64,000 nt of DNA from SAR86 cluster bacterium AG-422-E19 (GCA_003213595.1 QCMR01000002.1:254015-318014); one strand, 5' to 3'; positions 1 through 10,085 are shown, counted from the first letter of the stretch. The notes: generated by a model from the letters alone, not told the origin. Translations and numbers: made by a program.

Positions 1-764
1 ATACAAGGTGCTTGACGTTTAGCTTGTTCGAACATATCTCTTACTCTAGAAGCACCAACACCAACAAACATTTCTACAAAATCAGAACCTGAAATTGTAA
101 AAAATGGCACTTTGGCTTCTCCAGCTATTGCTCTTGCAAGCAAAGTTTTACCGGTTCCAGGAGAACCAACCATCAAAATACCTCGAGGAATCTTTCCTCC
201 TAGTTTTTGAAATTTTGAAGGATCTCTTAAAAAATCTACCAATTCTTGGACTTCTTCTTTTGCTTCTTCTACTCCAGCTACATCTCTAAATGTTGTTTTG
301 ACTTTCCCGCCTTCCAACATTCTTGCTTTGCTTTTACCGAATGACATTGGGCCACCACGACCTCCCATGCCTCCTTGCATTTGACGCATGAAGAAAAAGA
401 AGATGGCTAAAATTATGAGAATCGGAAAACTAGCTACTAAAAGTTGTGTCCAAATGCTTTCTCTTTGAGGTTCTTCACCTAAAACTTCTACTCTGTGCTC
501 AAAAAGATCTGTCATTAATTGATCGTCTTGAACGTATATAGGACGGGTTGTTGTAAAAGAGTTTCCTTCTTGAGTAATCCCTTCGATGGTATAACCGTCA
601 CCTTTAAAAGATACTTGGGAAATCTGATCTTTATTAACCAAAGAGACAAATTCAGAATAATTCATATTCTGTGAGGGACTTTGATTGTAAATGTTTTGGA
701 TAGCAACAAAGGTAATACCTGAAATTGCGAGCCAAACTAAAATATTTCTCATTAATTGCGACAT
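1..764 (-). CDS. ftsH: ATP-dependent zinc metalloprotease FtsH (N-terminal part, runs off window)
   Basis: Membrane-anchored AAA+ protease that degrades misfolded membrane proteins and short-lived regulators; in gammaproteobacteria it also controls LpxC. The visible 254 residues give a first membrane helix (about 5-22), a periplasmic domain, a second helix (about 108-125), a Gly/Met-rich linker and the start of the AAA module with Walker A GSPGTGKT at 200-207. The usual motif is GPPGTGKT, so the Ser is a small deviation that keeps GxxGxGK[ST]. The pore-loop region (FVEMFVGVG) is also present. The zinc site HExxH lies beyond base 1. The start is ATG at 764, 5 bp after rlmE stops, as last visible gene of the carA-carB-greA-rlmE-ftsH run. 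Confidence 0.96.
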   Translation of the reverse strand, partial: MSQLMRNILVWLAISGITFVAIQNIYNQSPSQNMNYSEFVSLVNKDQISQVSFKGDGYTIEGITQEGNSFTTTRPIYVQDDQLMTDLFEHRVEVLGEEPQRESIWTQLLVASFPILIILAIFFFFMRQMQGGMGGRGGPMSFGKSKARMLEGGKVKTTFRDVAGVEEAKEEVQELVDFLRDPSKFQKLGGKIPRGILMVGSPGTGKTLLARAIAGEAKVPFFTISGSDFVEMFVGVGASRVRDMFEQAKRQAPC

Positions 765-769
765 AATTC

Positions 770-1351
770 TTACTTTTTAAATTTTCCTAATAAATAACAT
801 TCCTTTGAACTTGTTCTGGATGCTTCTGGTTTTATTCTTACTACCTCTTTGAAATTTTCTTTCATAAATTCTTTTAAATAATCAAAAGAACTACCTTGAA
901 AACATTTTGCTAGAAAAGAACCTCCTTTTACAAGATATTTATTTATTAGATATATCTCTATATTCAAAAGTTCAATCATATTTTCAGAGTCAGTAATACT
1001 TATACCACTTATATTGGGGGCAATATCAGATAAAACAAGGTCAAAATGGTCATTCAGGTCATCGTCGTTAACTTCCAATAAGTCCTTTTGCAGAAAGGTA
1101 ATTCCCTCAATTTTAGCCATGGAAAGTATATCTATGCCTGTAATTGATGCTTTTCCTTTTGTAAGCTCTTTTACCACTTGAATCCAACTACCTGGAGCGC
1201 AGCCGATATCCAAAATATTTTGATTTTGTTTAATTAAATTGTGCGACTTATTGATCTGTTTTAATTTGTAGGCTGCTCTTGATCGATAGCCGTCTTTTTT
1301 TGAAAGCTTATTGAACCTTTCTCCGCCGGTATAATTGGGATTTTTGCTCAA
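770..1351 (-). CDS. rlmE: 23S rRNA (uridine-2552 2'-O) methyltransferase RlmE/FtsJ
   Basis: Methylates the 2'-O of U2552 in the A loop of 23S rRNA during late 50S assembly, using SAM. The SAM-binding motif DIGCAPGSW is at residues 48-56. The K-D-K-E catalytic tetrad of the RrmJ family is visible as K29, D109 (in LVLSDIAP), K149 and E184. At 193 aa it is slightly shorter than E. coli RlmE (209). The start is TTG at 1351, one base after the greA stop (TGATTTG), so translation is probably coupled. The yhbY gene that often sits beside greA and rlmE is absent. Confidence 0.95.
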   Translation of the reverse strand: MSKNPNYTGGERFNKLSKKDGYRSRAAYKLKQINKSHNLIKQNQNILDIGCAPGSWIQVVKELTKGKASITGIDILSMAKIEGITFLQKDLLEVNDDDLNDHFDLVLSDIAPNISGISITDSENMIELLNIEIYLINKYLVKGGSFLAKCFQGSSFDYLKEFMKENFKEVVRIKPEASRTSSKECYLLGKFKK

Positions 1352-1352
1352 A

Positions 1353-1832
1353 TCAAATGTGCTTAATAGCTACTATTTCGTATTCTTGAGGACCGGCAGG
1401 ACTTTCAAACTTAGCGATATCACCCTCACCCTTACCTATAAGCGCTCTGGCTAAAGGAGAGGAGAAAGAGATTTTGCCCTCATTTACATTTGCCTCATCT
1501 TCACCAACAATTTTGAAAATCACTTCTTCATCTTTTCCTAAGTCATAAAGATCCAACGTGACGCCAAAAATTACTTTGCCGGAAGGTGCTATAGCGGTTA
1601 CATCTATAACCTGCGAATTTGTTAATTTAGACTCTATCTCTCTGATTCTTGCTTCTGTCAGCCCTTGTTGTTCTTTAGCTGCGTGGTATTCGGCATTTTC
1701 CTTCAAATCACCAAGCTCTCTGGCTGCAGCGATTTCTTTGGACAATTGAATTCTTACGTTTTTTGTAAGGTGCTCGTGTTCGGCGCGTAAGGCTTTCTCG
1801 CCTTCTACGGTCATTGGGGCTTTGTCAGTCAT
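1353..1832 (-). CDS. greA: transcription elongation factor GreA
   Basis: Secondary-channel factor that stimulates cleavage of backtracked RNA by RNA polymerase. The 159-aa length matches the family (158 in E. coli). Residues 1-75 form the antiparallel coiled coil, with the tip motif GDLKENAEYH carrying the acidic D42 and E45 that coordinate magnesium at the polymerase active site. Residues 80-159 are the FKBP-like C-terminal domain. ATG at 1832 is chosen, 4 bp after the carB stop; a second Met six codons in (PMTVEG) is the alternative. It is embedded between carB and rlmE in the common gammaproteobacterial order. Confidence 0.96.
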   Translation of the reverse strand: MTDKAPMTVEGEKALRAEHEHLTKNVRIQLSKEIAAARELGDLKENAEYHAAKEQQGLTEARIREIESKLTNSQVIDVTAIAPSGKVIFGVTLDLYDLGKDEEVIFKIVGEDEANVNEGKISFSSPLARALIGKGEGDIAKFESPAGPQEYEIVAIKHI

Positions 1833-1836
1833 ATCC

Positions 1837-4800
1837 TCAATGGATATCTTGAAGTTTTTTTACCCTCCAATCAACCTGATTTTCTATTACCTTGCAGATC
1901 GCTCTTGCTCCTTCAATAGTGGTAGAACTACAAATCTTCTGATCCAAAGCGGTTCTTCTTATTGATGCAGAATCCGTAATTGATTCTCTGCCTTCGGTGG
2001 TATTGACCACAAGACTGATTTCTTTGTTTTTCATCAAATCAACGATGTGCGGTCTGCCTTCCAAAACTTTATTTATTTTCTTTACTTTAAAGCCCATGTT
2101 TTCGAGATCTCTGGCAGTTCCTCTGGTAGCTACTAACTTAAAGCCTGAATTGGTTAAGCTTTTGGCAAGTTCTTCTAGATAAGTTTTGTCTGTATTTCTG
2201 ACGCTCAAGAACGCAGATCCCTTCAAAGGAATCGATACCCCAGCGGCTATTTCAGCCTTTTCAAATGCTTCGACAAATGACGGTGCTATTCCCATGACCT
2301 CACCAGTGGATCGCATTTCCGGACCCAAAATGGGATCAACTGCTTGGAATTTTTCAAAAGGAAGCACTGCCTCTTTTACCGAATAAAATTTGGGTTTTTT
2401 GAATTTAGTGATCCCTAAATTTTTTAAACTTTTGCCGGACATAACTTGAGCGGCAATTTTCGCCAATGGAGAGCCAATAGCTTTTGAAACAAAGGGAATG
2501 GTTCGGGAGGCTCTAGGATTGACTTCCAAAAGATATATTTTTTCATTTGCATAAGCTAATTGAATATTGACCAAACCAGAAATTTTCATATTCTTGATGA
2601 CTTTAATTGCGGTGGCTTCAATTTCTACAAGCAGTTTTTTATTAATACTGTAAGGAGGAATGGAACAAGCCGAATCTCCAGAGTGGACTCCTGCCTGCTC
2701 GATGTGTTGAAGTACACCACAAATAATATGATTTCTGCCATCGCTTATTGCTTCGACATCAAACTCAATCGCCAAGTCCAAGAACTTATCAATCAAAACC
2801 GGATTTTTTGTATCAACGTCCAAAGCTTCGGTTAAGTATTTTTTGAGATCCTCATCGTCGTAGACAATTTCCATGGCTCGTCCACCCAAAACATAAGAAG
2901 GTCTTACGACGACTGGATAGCCAATTCGATTGGCAATTTTAATCGCTTGGGCATTGTTCGATGCCATGCCATTGGCTGGCTGAAGCAATTTGTTTTCTTT
3001 GACAAATTTTTGAAACCTAGAGCGATCTTCAGACAAATCGATTTGATCAGGAGAAGTACCTAAAATTGGAACGCCATTTTTTTCTAAATCTTTAGCAAGT
3101 TTGAGAGGCGTTTGTCCGCCGTATTGAATGATCAAGCCTTTGGGTTTTTCCACTTCGTAAATTTCTAAGACATCTTCTAAAGTGATTGGCTCAAAATAAA
3201 GTCTGTCAGAGGTATCGTAATCGGTCGAAACCGTCTCTGGATTGCAATTCACCATGATGGTTTCAAAACCCTCTTCTTTTAAAACTTGAGCTGCGTGCAC
3301 ACAGCAATAGTCAAATTCAATTCCTTGTCCGATTCTGTTGGGCCCGCCGCCAAGAACCATGATTTTTTTCTTCTTGGTGGGATTGGATTCACACTCATCT
3401 TGATAAGTTGAATACATGTATGCCGTCGAAGTTTCAAATTCAGCAGCACAAGTATCTACTCTTTTGAAGACTGGTTTGATTTTAAACCTTCTTCTTTTCG
3501 CTCTAATTTCCTTTTCAGACTTACTAGTTAACTCCGCAATTCTTTTGTCAGAGAAACCAATTTTTTTTGCTTCAAGGAATAAATCTCGAGAAGAGAGAAA
3601 TTTTTTAGATTTAATTATTTTTTCGTAATTAATGATTTCTTGGACTTCTTTTAAAAACCAAAGATCAATACCAGTAAAAGCTTGTATTTCATTGATATCC
3701 ATCCCTTTTCTAAAAGCCTCTCCAATAAACCAAAGTCTCTCAGGAGTCGGGGTAATCAGTCTTGGTTTGATGGCTTTGATATTATTGGCTTGTTCAGGTG
3801 ATTCAAAGCCTGAAGAGCCAATTTCCAAACCACGCATGGCTTTTTGTAATGATTCTTTAAAGTTAGAGCCAATGGCCATAACTTCTCCAACCGATTTCAT
3901 TTGCGAGGTCAGAGTAGGATTGGCGCCCGCAAATTTTTCAAAGTTAAATCTTGGAATTTTTGTGACTACATAATCAATCGTTGGCTCGAAAGAGGCAGGT
4001 ATGGAATCTTTACTGATATCGTTTTGCAATTCATCCAAAGTGAAACCAACGGCAAGTTTTGCTGCTATTTTGGCAATTGGAAAACCAGTAGCTTTGGATG
4101 CCAAGGCAGAAGATCTGGAAACTCTCGGATTCATTTCAATTACGACCATCTCCCCATCTTCTGGGTTGATGGCAAACTGAACATTGGATCCACCGGTTTC
4201 TACTCCGATTTCTCTTAGGATCGCCATTGAGGCATTTCGCATCATTTGGTATTCCTTATCGGTCAGTGTTTGTGCTGGCGCTACCGTAATCGAATCGCCA
4301 GTGTGAACTCCCATGGGATCAAAATTTTCTATGGAGCATATAATGATGCAGTTATCCGCTTTGTCTCTGACAACTTCCATCTCATATTCTTTCCAACCTG
4401 CAAGGTACTTATCAATGTAAAGCTCTGAAGTTGGTGATAAGTCCAAGCCTCTATGACAAATCTCTTCAAACTCATCGCTGTTGTAGGCAATTCCTCCGCC
4501 AGAACCACCCAAAGTAAAGTTGGGTCTAATGATGCATGGATAGCCAACCAACTGTTGAACCTCCCAACACTCCTCAATGTTGTGTGCCAGTTTAGCCAAA
4601 GGAACTTTAAGGCCAATTTTTTCCATTGCTGCAGCAAAGAGTTCTCGATCTTCGGCTTTATCGATAGCTTCCTTAGTCGCACCAATCAATTCAATGTTGT
4701 ATTTTTTGAGAATTCCTTTTTTATTCAGATCCAGAGCTACATTCAGTCCGGTTTGACCACCCATGGTCGGTAAAATTGCATCGGGTTTTTCGATCTTGAT

Positions 4801-5031
4801 AATCTTTTCCAAAGATTGCCAGGTAATGGGTTCAATGTAGGTGGCATCTGCCAAGCCAGGATCGGTCATAATTGTGGCTGGATTGGAATTAACCAAGATG
4901 ACTTTGTAACCCTCTTCTCTTAGAGCTTTACAAGCTTGGACTCCAGAATAATCAAATTCACAAGCCTGACCAATGATGATTGGCCCTGCGCCAATGATCA
5001 AAACGGATTTGATATCAGTTCTTTTTGGCAT
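1837..5031 (-). CDS. carB: carbamoyl-phosphate synthase large subunit
   Basis: Makes carbamoyl phosphate from bicarbonate, ammonia (channelled from CarA) and two ATP, feeding both arginine and pyrimidine synthesis. At 1064 aa it is close to the family length (1073 in E. coli). It is built of two homologous ATP-grasp halves: the first begins with [21 protein letters not shown] near residue 10, the second with [20 protein letters not shown] near 560. The C-terminal MGS-like allosteric domain (about 940-1064) is present. The gene starts 17 bp inside the end of carA, so the two subunits are translationally coupled. Confidence 0.97.
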   Translation of the reverse strand: MPKRTDIKSVLIIGAGPIIIGQACEFDYSGVQACKALREEGYKVILVNSNPATIMTDPGLADATYIEPITWQSLEKIIKIEKPDAILPTMGGQTGLNVALDLNKKGILKKYNIELIGATKEAIDKAEDRELFAAAMEKIGLKVPLAKLAHNIEECWEVQQLVGYPCIIRPNFTLGGSGGGIAYNSDEFEEICHRGLDLSPTSELYIDKYLAGWKEYEMEVVRDKADNCIIICSIENFDPMGVHTGDSITVAPAQTLTDKEYQMMRNASMAILREIGVETGGSNVQFAINPEDGEMVVIEMNPRVSRSSALASKATGFPIAKIAAKLAVGFTLDELQNDISKDSIPASFEPTIDYVVTKIPRFNFEKFAGANPTLTSQMKSVGEVMAIGSNFKESLQKAMRGLEIGSSGFESPEQANNIKAIKPRLITPTPERLWFIGEAFRKGMDINEIQAFTGIDLWFLKEVQEIINYEKIIKSKKFLSSRDLFLEAKKIGFSDKRIAELTSKSEKEIRAKRRRFKIKPVFKRVDTCAAEFETSTAYMYSTYQDECESNPTKKKKIMVLGGGPNRIGQGIEFDYCCVHAAQVLKEEGFETIMVNCNPETVSTDYDTSDRLYFEPITLEDVLEIYEVEKPKGLIIQYGGQTPLKLAKDLEKNGVPILGTSPDQIDLSEDRSRFQKFVKENKLLQPANGMASNNAQAIKIANRIGYPVVVRPSYVLGGRAMEIVYDDEDLKKYLTEALDVDTKNPVLIDKFLDLAIEFDVEAISDGRNHIICGVLQHIEQAGVHSGDSACSIPPYSINKKLLVEIEATAIKVIKNMKISGLVNIQLAYANEKIYLLEVNPRASRTIPFVSKAIGSPLAKIAAQVMSGKSLKNLGITKFKKPKFYSVKEAVLPFEKFQAVDPILGPEMRSTGEVMGIAPSFVEAFEKAEIAAGVSIPLKGSAFLSVRNTDKTYLEELAKSLTNSGFKLVATRGTARDLENMGFKVKKINKVLEGRPHIVDLMKNKEISLVVNTTEGRESITDSASIRRTALDQKICSSTTIEGARAICKVIENQVDWRVKKLQDIH

Positions 5032-6139
5032 ATTTATTTACCTGGGTGATGAAAGTGTCAAAGAGCGATTGCAACTCTTGCGGTCCTGGACTTGCTTCTG
5101 GATGACCTTGAAAACCAAACACGCGATTTTTCTGAAAAGAAATTCCTTGAATGGAACCGTCGAATAAAGATCGGTGGGTAATAGAAATATCTTTTGATAA
5201 GGACTTTTCGGAAATCGTAAAGCCATGATTTTGACTGGTTATTGCCACTTCGTTGGTGATGAGATTTTTTACCGGATGATTAGCACCGTGGTGACCGAAT
5301 TTCATTTTTTCAGTTTTCATGCCCAACGCTAAGCCTAAAAGTTGGTGACCCAAACAAATACCAAATAAAGGTATTTTTGTTTCTCTAATTAATCTTGAAA
5401 TGGTTTCTATCGCTTGATGGCATGGTTCTGGATCTCCTGGCCCATTGGATAAAAATACACCATCTGGTTTTTTGCCAAGAATGGTTTCGAAGTCGGTATT
5501 GGCAGGCATAACCTCTACCTCGCATTCGCGATCCACCAACAAACGAAGAATGTTATGTTTGACACCAAAATCAAGAGCGATGATTTTGTATTTCAGTTTG
5601 GGTTTCTTTGTGCCGTAACTTGGCTTTTTCCATAAGTAAGATTTTGCGGTCGTTACCTTGGAAGCCAAATCTTTGCCCTTTAAGCTGCCGAATCTTTCAA
5701 ACAATTTTTCAATATCTTTTTTGGTCTTTTTCTTGTAAGAAATAAAGGCCGGTTGAGAGCCTTTGTTTCTTAAAACTCTAGTTAACTTTCTGGTATCGAT
5801 ATTTTTTATGCCTGGCACTTTATTGGCCTTTAAAAAATCAGCCAAAGAAAGTTCATTTCTCCAATTGCTTTCAACTCGCGTTAGGTCTCTGATTACCACA
5901 CCACTCGCACCGCCAACGACAGATTCGTGATCATCGATATTGGTCCCAACGTTTCCAATATGCGGATAAGTAAAGCAAATGAGTTGATCGGTATAAGACA
6001 AGTCGGTGATGATTTCTTGATAGCCGGTCATTGAAGTATTGAAAACCAGCTCGCCTACTTTTTCTTTGGTGTAACCAAATGCTTCGCCATCAAAGATTTC
6101 ACCTGATTTTAGGATGAGCTGAGCAGGTTTAGCTCTCAT
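5015..6139 (-). CDS. carA: carbamoyl-phosphate synthase small (glutaminase) subunit
   Basis: Class I glutamine amidotransferase that hydrolyses glutamine and passes ammonia to CarB. The N-terminal CPSase domain (about 8-135) is followed by the GATase domain, with nucleophile C262 in [11 protein letters not shown] and the H346/E348 dyad in GHPEASPG. The length of 374 aa is normal. ATG at 6139 has a weak ribosome site (AGGTG) just upstream. Its 5' neighbour here is the divergent map, not dapB as in E. coli and Pseudomonas. The leader carries an attenuator-like hairpin, described separately. Confidence 0.97.
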   Translation of the reverse strand: MRAKPAQLILKSGEIFDGEAFGYTKEKVGELVFNTSMTGYQEIITDLSYTDQLICFTYPHIGNVGTNIDDHESVVGGASGVVIRDLTRVESNWRNELSLADFLKANKVPGIKNIDTRKLTRVLRNKGSQPAFISYKKKTKKDIEKLFERFGSLKGKDLASKVTTAKSYLWKKPSYGTKKPKLKYKIIALDFGVKHNILRLLVDRECEVEVMPANTDFETILGKKPDGVFLSNGPGDPEPCHQAIETISRLIRETKIPLFGICLGHQLLGLALGMKTEKMKFGHHGANHPVKNLITNEVAITSQNHGFTISEKSLSKDISITHRSLFDGSIQGISFQKNRVFGFQGHPEASPGPQELQSLFDTFITQVNKYAKKN

Positions 6140-6161
6140 GAAACACCTGCTTCAAATGGGT

Positions 6162-6203
6162 AAAAAAAAACGCGAACAAAGTAGAAACTATGAATCGCGT
6201 TTT
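6162..6203 (-). terminator. attenuator-like hairpin with T-run in the carA leader
   Basis: Read on the minus strand, AAAACGCGA (6203-6195) can pair with TCGCGTTTT (6175-6167), a perfect 9-bp inverted repeat around a 19-nt loop, followed by T's to give an unbroken run of nine (6170-6162). This has the form of an intrinsic terminator, and it lies about 23 nt before the carA start codon. A terminator between promoter and first gene suggests attenuation of carAB, but the signal that would relieve it is not evident. No convincing leader peptide was identified. Confidence 0.55.
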
Positions 6204-6207
6204 AAAA

Positions 6208-6228
6208 TCTAATGCCGTTTGCATTAGA
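6208..6228 (-). promoter_or_regulatory. second hairpin in carA/map intergenic region
   Basis: An 8-bp perfect inverted repeat, TCTAATGC and GCATTAGA, surrounds a 5-nt loop just upstream of the terminator-like hairpin. It could be an anti-terminator or pausing element in the carA leader, or a palindromic operator for the divergent carA and map promoters. The sequence alone does not separate these options. Confidence 0.4.
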
Positions 6229-6277
6229 ATGTGACTCTAATGAAATAACTCTGTAAAGTCCATTAAAAATTTAACTT

Positions 6278-7042
6278 ATGATTAAAAATTCGGAAGATAT
6301 AAAAGGGATGAGAGTTGCAGGAAAGCTTGCTGCTCAGACTTTGGAGATGATCAGCGAGCATGTAAAGCCAGGAATTTCCACTGGTGAACTGGACAAAATT
6401 TGTCACGAATTCATCGTGGATGAGATCGATTGCATCCCGGCACCCTTAAACTACAAAGGTTTTCCAAAATCGATTTGCACTTCCATCAATCAAGTGGTTT
6501 GTCATGGCATTCCAACTGAAAATAGAATTTTAAAAAGTAACGACATCATAAATATCGATGTCACCGTCATCAAAGACGGCTATCACGGCGATACCAGTAA
6601 AATGTTCATGGTTGGCAAAGCCCAACCGCATGCGCAACGCCTAGTTGATATCACTCAAGAATGCCTTTATCGCGGTATTGAACAAGTTAAGCCTGGAGCT
6701 AGATTGGGTGACATTGGTCATGCCATTCAAGTTCATGCCGAGGGCAATCATTATTCAGTCGTAAGAGAGTACTGCGGACATGGCATTGGCAAAGTCTTCC
6801 ATGAAGATCCACAAGTTTTGCATTACGGCCAACCCAATACCGGCATGTCCTTACAAGAAGGCATGTGCTTTACCATCGAGCCTATGATCAATTTGGGTAC
6901 TTACAAAACCAAGCTGTCCAAAACCGATGGTTGGACGGTCGAGACTGCAGATGGCAGATTATCTGCACAATGGGAACACACCATCTTGGTAACTCAAGAC
7001 GGCTTTGAAGTTCTTACCCAAAGAAGCGAAGAAAGTTTTTAG
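6278..7042 (+). CDS. map: type I methionine aminopeptidase
   Basis: Removes the initiator methionine from nascent proteins. All five dinuclear metal ligands are visible: D94 (NIDVTV), D105 (GDTSKMF), H168 (CGHGIG), E201 (TIEPM) and E233 (QWEHT); H76 in CHGIP is the conserved substrate-side histidine. The length of 254 aa fits type Ia enzymes without N-terminal extension. It is first in a map-dapC-dapD run. In most gammaproteobacteria map stands divergent from rpsB, and glnD often lies between map and dapC; neither holds here. No clear ribosome site precedes ATG 6278. Confidence 0.96.
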   Translation: MIKNSEDIKGMRVAGKLAAQTLEMISEHVKPGISTGELDKICHEFIVDEIDCIPAPLNYKGFPKSICTSINQVVCHGIPTENRILKSNDIINIDVTVIKDGYHGDTSKMFMVGKAQPHAQRLVDITQECLYRGIEQVKPGARLGDIGHAIQVHAEGNHYSVVREYCGHGIGKVFHEDPQVLHYGQPNTGMSLQEGMCFTIEPMINLGTYKTKLSKTDGWTVETADGRLSAQWEHTILVTQDGFEVLTQRSEESF

Positions 7043-7045
7043 GCT

Positions 7046-8215
7046 ATGAATAATTTAATTGCTGAGATTCAATCTTATCCCTTTGAAAGATTGAGAAAAC
7101 TCATTAGCCCAAAAAAATCTCCAGCGGAGATTAATTTATCCATTGGCGAGCCAAAGCATCCAGCCAGTCCAAAAATTTTAGATGCGATCAATCAGAACAA
7201 AGAATTATTCAGTCACTACCCTCCAATGGCGATGGTGCCTGAACTGAAAAAAAGCTACCAAAATTACCTAGCCAACAATTTCAATCTGAAGGCTGTTAAA
7301 GATGAAGAAATCTTTTTGGTTGGCGGGACCAGAGAAGGTACTTTCTCTGCCATTCAAACCATGGTCAATAGAGAAGTAGTTAGTGAGAAACCTTATGTTT
7401 GTATGCCGAACCCTTTTTATCAAATTTACGGTGGTGCAACTTTGTTTGCCGGAGCCAAACCTCATTTTTTAAATTGCTCTGAAGAAATTAATTTCCAAAT
7501 GGACTTGGAAAATGTCGCGCAAGAAGTTTGGGAGAAATGTCAGCTGCTTGTGCTCTGCTCGCCTTCCAATCCTACCGGTAAAGTAATGAGTAAAGCTGAG
7601 CTTTGCAAAGTGGTAAAGCTCTCCAAAGAATATGGTTTCAAAGTTTTAAGCGATGAATGCTACATAGATATCTATTTTGGCGAAAAACCCACTTCCCTGT
7701 TGGAAGCTGCCATGGAAGTTAACGGCAGCTTGGAGAATGTTTTAGCACTGCACAGTCTTTCAAAGCGTTCCAACTTACCTGGCTTTAGATCCGGTTGTGC
7801 TACGGGAGATGCCAGTATCATTTCTGCCTTCTCAAAATATCGCATGTTCCATGGTGTCAGCGTGCCCTTGCCCATTCAAAATGCAAGTACTTTGGCTTGG
7901 GCAGACGACAAAACCGTTGAAGACAATAGAGCCGCCTATGCAGAAAAATTTAAATTGGCTGAAGAAATTTTAGCAAAAGACTCTTTAACCCCAGATGGAG
8001 CCTTCTATCTTTGGTTAAAAGTTAAGGATGCAGAAGCTTTTACCAAAAAACTTTACGACGAAGAGCAAGTCATAGTATTACCAGGTAAATATTTAGGCGC
8101 CGAAGACAATGGACAAAATCCTGCAGAGCAATATTTAAGAATTGCTTTGGTGCATGATATAGAATCAACAACAAAAGCATTAACGAGCATAAAAAAGGTT
8201 TTAGATAATGAGTAA
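7046..8215 (+). CDS. dapC: succinyldiaminopimelate transaminase (DapC-type aminotransferase)
   Basis: Class I/II PLP aminotransferase of 389 aa, expected to make N-succinyl-LL-diaminopimelate from the keto precursor in the succinylase branch of lysine and cell-wall DAP synthesis. Fold-type I features are visible: CSPSNPTGKV near 171-180, SDECYIDIYF near 202-211, and the Schiff-base lysine K240 in LHSLSKRSN, followed by FRSG at 247-250. The DapC call rests on family resemblance plus position between map and dapD, the Pseudomonas arrangement; sequence alone would allow other AspC-like roles. It starts 3 bp after map and overlaps dapD by 8 bp. Confidence 0.88.
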   Translation: MNNLIAEIQSYPFERLRKLISPKKSPAEINLSIGEPKHPASPKILDAINQNKELFSHYPPMAMVPELKKSYQNYLANNFNLKAVKDEEIFLVGGTREGTFSAIQTMVNREVVSEKPYVCMPNPFYQIYGGATLFAGAKPHFLNCSEEINFQMDLENVAQEVWEKCQLLVLCSPSNPTGKVMSKAELCKVVKLSKEYGFKVLSDECYIDIYFGEKPTSLLEAAMEVNGSLENVLALHSLSKRSNLPGFRSGCATGDASIISAFSKYRMFHGVSVPLPIQNASTLAWADDKTVEDNRAAYAEKFKLAEEILAKDSLTPDGAFYLWLKVKDAEAFTKKLYDEEQVIVLPGKYLGAEDNGQNPAEQYLRIALVHDIESTTKALTSIKKVLDNE

Positions 8216-9095
8216 TTGGACTGGCTTAGGCATTGGCACAAAAAACAGTGACGGTGACTGGATTGAAATGTTTTTTGCGGAAGAAAATATTTCCGCTGAA
8301 AATCTAGATTCATCTGATGCTGCTTTTGAAAAAGTCTCTGTCAGTGATGACAAAGCCCCTACTTCTGTACCCGAAGCTTATTTGAAACTGCATTTGCTTT
8401 CTTATCGGTTGGTCAAACCAAATGAAACCAATTTGGATGGTATTTTTGGAATTTTACAAAACGTCATTTGGACTTCTGAAGGTCCCTTCTCGATTGCTGA
8501 TTTCAAAAAAGCCCAACTCGAGGCAAGAAAAGAGAACCAACACATCTTGGTCCACAGCATTGATAAATTTCCACGCATGACCGATTACGTAACTTTATCC
8601 GATGTAAGAATTGCCGATGCCAATCGCGTGAGATTGGGAGCTTATCTCGGCTCTGGCACAACGATCATGCACGAGGGCTTTGTGAACTTTAATGCTGGTT
8701 CTTTGGGTGAAGCAATGATTGAAGGCAGAATTTCTCAAGGAGTTGTGATTGGCGATAAAACCGATATTGGTGGCGGCGCTTCAACCATGGGGACTTTATC
8801 CGGTGGTAACGATGTCCGAATTTCTCTTGGGAAAAATTGTCTGCTTGGTGCCAATTCCGGTTTAGGAATTCCTTTGGGTGATAGATGTACAGTTGAGGCT
8901 GGGCTTTATCTGACAGCTTCTTCAAAAGTAGAAGTTATCGATGACAAAGGTGAGATTTCTGAAACAGTGAAAGCTTCTGAACTTGCTTCTAAATCCGATC
9001 TTTTATTTATCAGAAATTCTTTAACGGGTTCCATTCAATGTCGCCCGAATAAAAAAGTCATAGAACTCAACGAAGAATTACATTCCAACGATTAA
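8208..9095 (+). CDS. dapD: tetrahydrodipicolinate N-succinyltransferase
   Basis: Transfers succinyl from succinyl-CoA to tetrahydrodipicolinate, the step before DapC. At 295 aa it resembles the longer Pseudomonas/actinobacterial DapD type rather than the 274-aa E. coli type. After an alpha/beta N-terminal region comes a left-handed beta-helix built of hexapeptide repeats (about 135-235), including RLGAYLGSGTTIMHEGFVN and the glycine-rich GDKTDIGGGASTMGTLSGG. The start codon overlaps the dapC stop region, so the pair is probably co-translated. Confidence 0.92.
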   Translation: MSNWTGLGIGTKNSDGDWIEMFFAEENISAENLDSSDAAFEKVSVSDDKAPTSVPEAYLKLHLLSYRLVKPNETNLDGIFGILQNVIWTSEGPFSIADFKKAQLEARKENQHILVHSIDKFPRMTDYVTLSDVRIADANRVRLGAYLGSGTTIMHEGFVNFNAGSLGEAMIEGRISQGVVIGDKTDIGGGASTMGTLSGGNDVRISLGKNCLLGANSGLGIPLGDRCTVEAGLYLTASSKVEVIDDKGEISETVKASELASKSDLLFIRNSLTGSIQCRPNKKVIELNEELHSND

Positions 9096-9103
9096 CTTAA
9101 TCG

Positions 9104-9109
9104 TATAGT
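9104..9109 (+). promoter_or_regulatory. -10 hexamer for a leaderless transcript of the CPBP gene
   Basis: TATAGT ends 6 nt before the ATG at 9115, and there is no Shine-Dalgarno sequence in the 19-bp gap after dapD. The expected transcription start therefore falls on or next to the start codon. No good -35 element is seen. Confidence 0.4.
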
Positions 9110-9114
9110 CATCA

Positions 9115-9720
9115 ATGAAGGAAGCTTCTAATCCAATTCCTGCGGGTCGGCTGCAAAGAGCGGCTTCAAGTCAAGAAACTCATATCTCTCGATTTCGCCA
9201 GGTACTAGCCAGACATGGTTTAACCATGGCATCAATAGCGGTTATTTGTCTTTTGTTACCGTCCATTCAAACCGCCCTATTATCTTCGCTGGATAATTTA
9301 TTCAGAAATCCTTTGAAATATCTTCTGTGGAGTTTAGTAGTTGCAACTTTTATCTTTGGGTTTCTGAAATATACAAAAAGAGAAATTGATCTGCGTCAAT
9401 TAATCTGGGTTGGATATCTCTTCATGATTTCTGTGGTCGAAGAAATTTCTTTCAGACTTTCTCTGCCTCTTTTGATTACATCGGATGTTACCGGTATCAG
9501 TTTCTTTTGGATTGGAGTTTTTATAAGCAACCTTCTTTTTGCAATCATTCACTATTTCACTCTGCGTTGGAAACTCAATGCCTGTGTTTTTACTTTTCTA
9601 GGCGGAATGGGCTTTAGCAGAATGTTAGATACAACAGGTGATTTGACTGCCGTAATTCTTTTGCATTGGGCGATAACTTTTCTTAATACTCCCTCTGCTC
9701 CAAAAATCACTAATAATTAA
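9115..9720 (+). CDS. CPBP-family intramembrane protein (putative glutamic protease)
   Basis: A 201-aa protein with about five hydrophobic helices. It carries EExxxR (E109, E110, R114 in VVEEISFR) and FxxxH (F142, H146 in LFAIIHY), hallmarks of the CPBP/Abi intramembrane family related to Rce1. The third motif, usually HxxxN, is relaxed to H184 with N191. Members cleave or process membrane-bound peptides, and some are bacteriocin immunity or processing proteins; no substrate gene is nearby. The about 35-residue hydrophilic N-terminus is not part of the domain. Function is inferred from motifs only. Confidence 0.75.
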   Translation: MKEASNPIPAGRLQRAASSQETHISRFRQVLARHGLTMASIAVICLLLPSIQTALLSSLDNLFRNPLKYLLWSLVVATFIFGFLKYTKREIDLRQLIWVGYLFMISVVEEISFRLSLPLLITSDVTGISFFWIGVFISNLLFAIIHYFTLRWKLNACVFTFLGGMGFSRMLDTTGDLTAVILLHWAITFLNTPSAPKITNN

Positions 9721-9752
9721 AATCTCAAAAAGCATGAACTAGATAATTTGAT

Positions 9753-9758
9753 TATAAT
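9753..9758 (+). promoter_or_regulatory. -10 hexamer for a leaderless transcript of the small BamE-like gene
   Basis: A consensus TATAAT lies exactly 6 nt before ATG 9765, so the predicted +1 is the A of the start codon. There is no ribosome binding site between them. Confidence 0.55.
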
Positions 9759-9764
9759 AATTGA

Positions 9765-10085
9765 ATGAAAAAAATATTTATTTACCTTGCTATTCTTTCT
9801 TTCCTTGCCTGTGCGAGCGTGAGTACAGCTCAAACAAACAAGTTGTCTCTTGGTATGACCAAAACAGAAGTCATAGAGCTATTAGGTGAGCCACAAAGAG
9901 TATCAGCCGTTTCTGGAAAAGAAATATTAGAATATGATTTAAGGGGTAAGGCTTATAAAGCTTGCCATGCTTTGATGGGAGTAGCTACTCTAGGCATAGC
10001 TAGTGGGGCTTGTAATAATAGAACGGACTTGTTTGAAGTTACTCTTATAAATGGAAAAGTTGATGGTTATAGGACATATGAATAA
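9765..10085 (+). CDS. small exported protein with SmpA/OmlA (BamE-like) domain
   Basis: A 106-aa protein with an N-terminal signal (hydrophobic residues 4-20) and probable signal peptidase I site after STA. A Cys lies in the hydrophobic stretch (FLAC), but the lipobox is poor. The mature part begins LSLGMTKTEVIELLGEPQ, the typical first helix of SmpA/OmlA domains. Two further cysteines (ACHALM, GACNN) could form a disulfide in the periplasm. It is not BamE itself, which is at 49336. It overlaps the next gene by 8 bp, implying a two-gene unit of unknown function. Confidence 0.65.
   Translation: MKKIFIYLAILSFLACASVSTAQTNKLSLGMTKTEVIELLGEPQRVSAVSGKEILEYDLRGKAYKACHALMGVATLGIASGACNNRTDLFEVTLINGKVDGYRTYE

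Noticed and set aside
4329-4685. 118-aa alternative minus-strand frame inside carB
   Set aside because: Fully contained in carB in another frame, with no ribosome site or recognisable protein.
2560-4773. Open frames on the plus strand across carB
   Set aside because: They lie antisense to a complete, well-conserved carB and show no family features; their openness follows from carB codon use.
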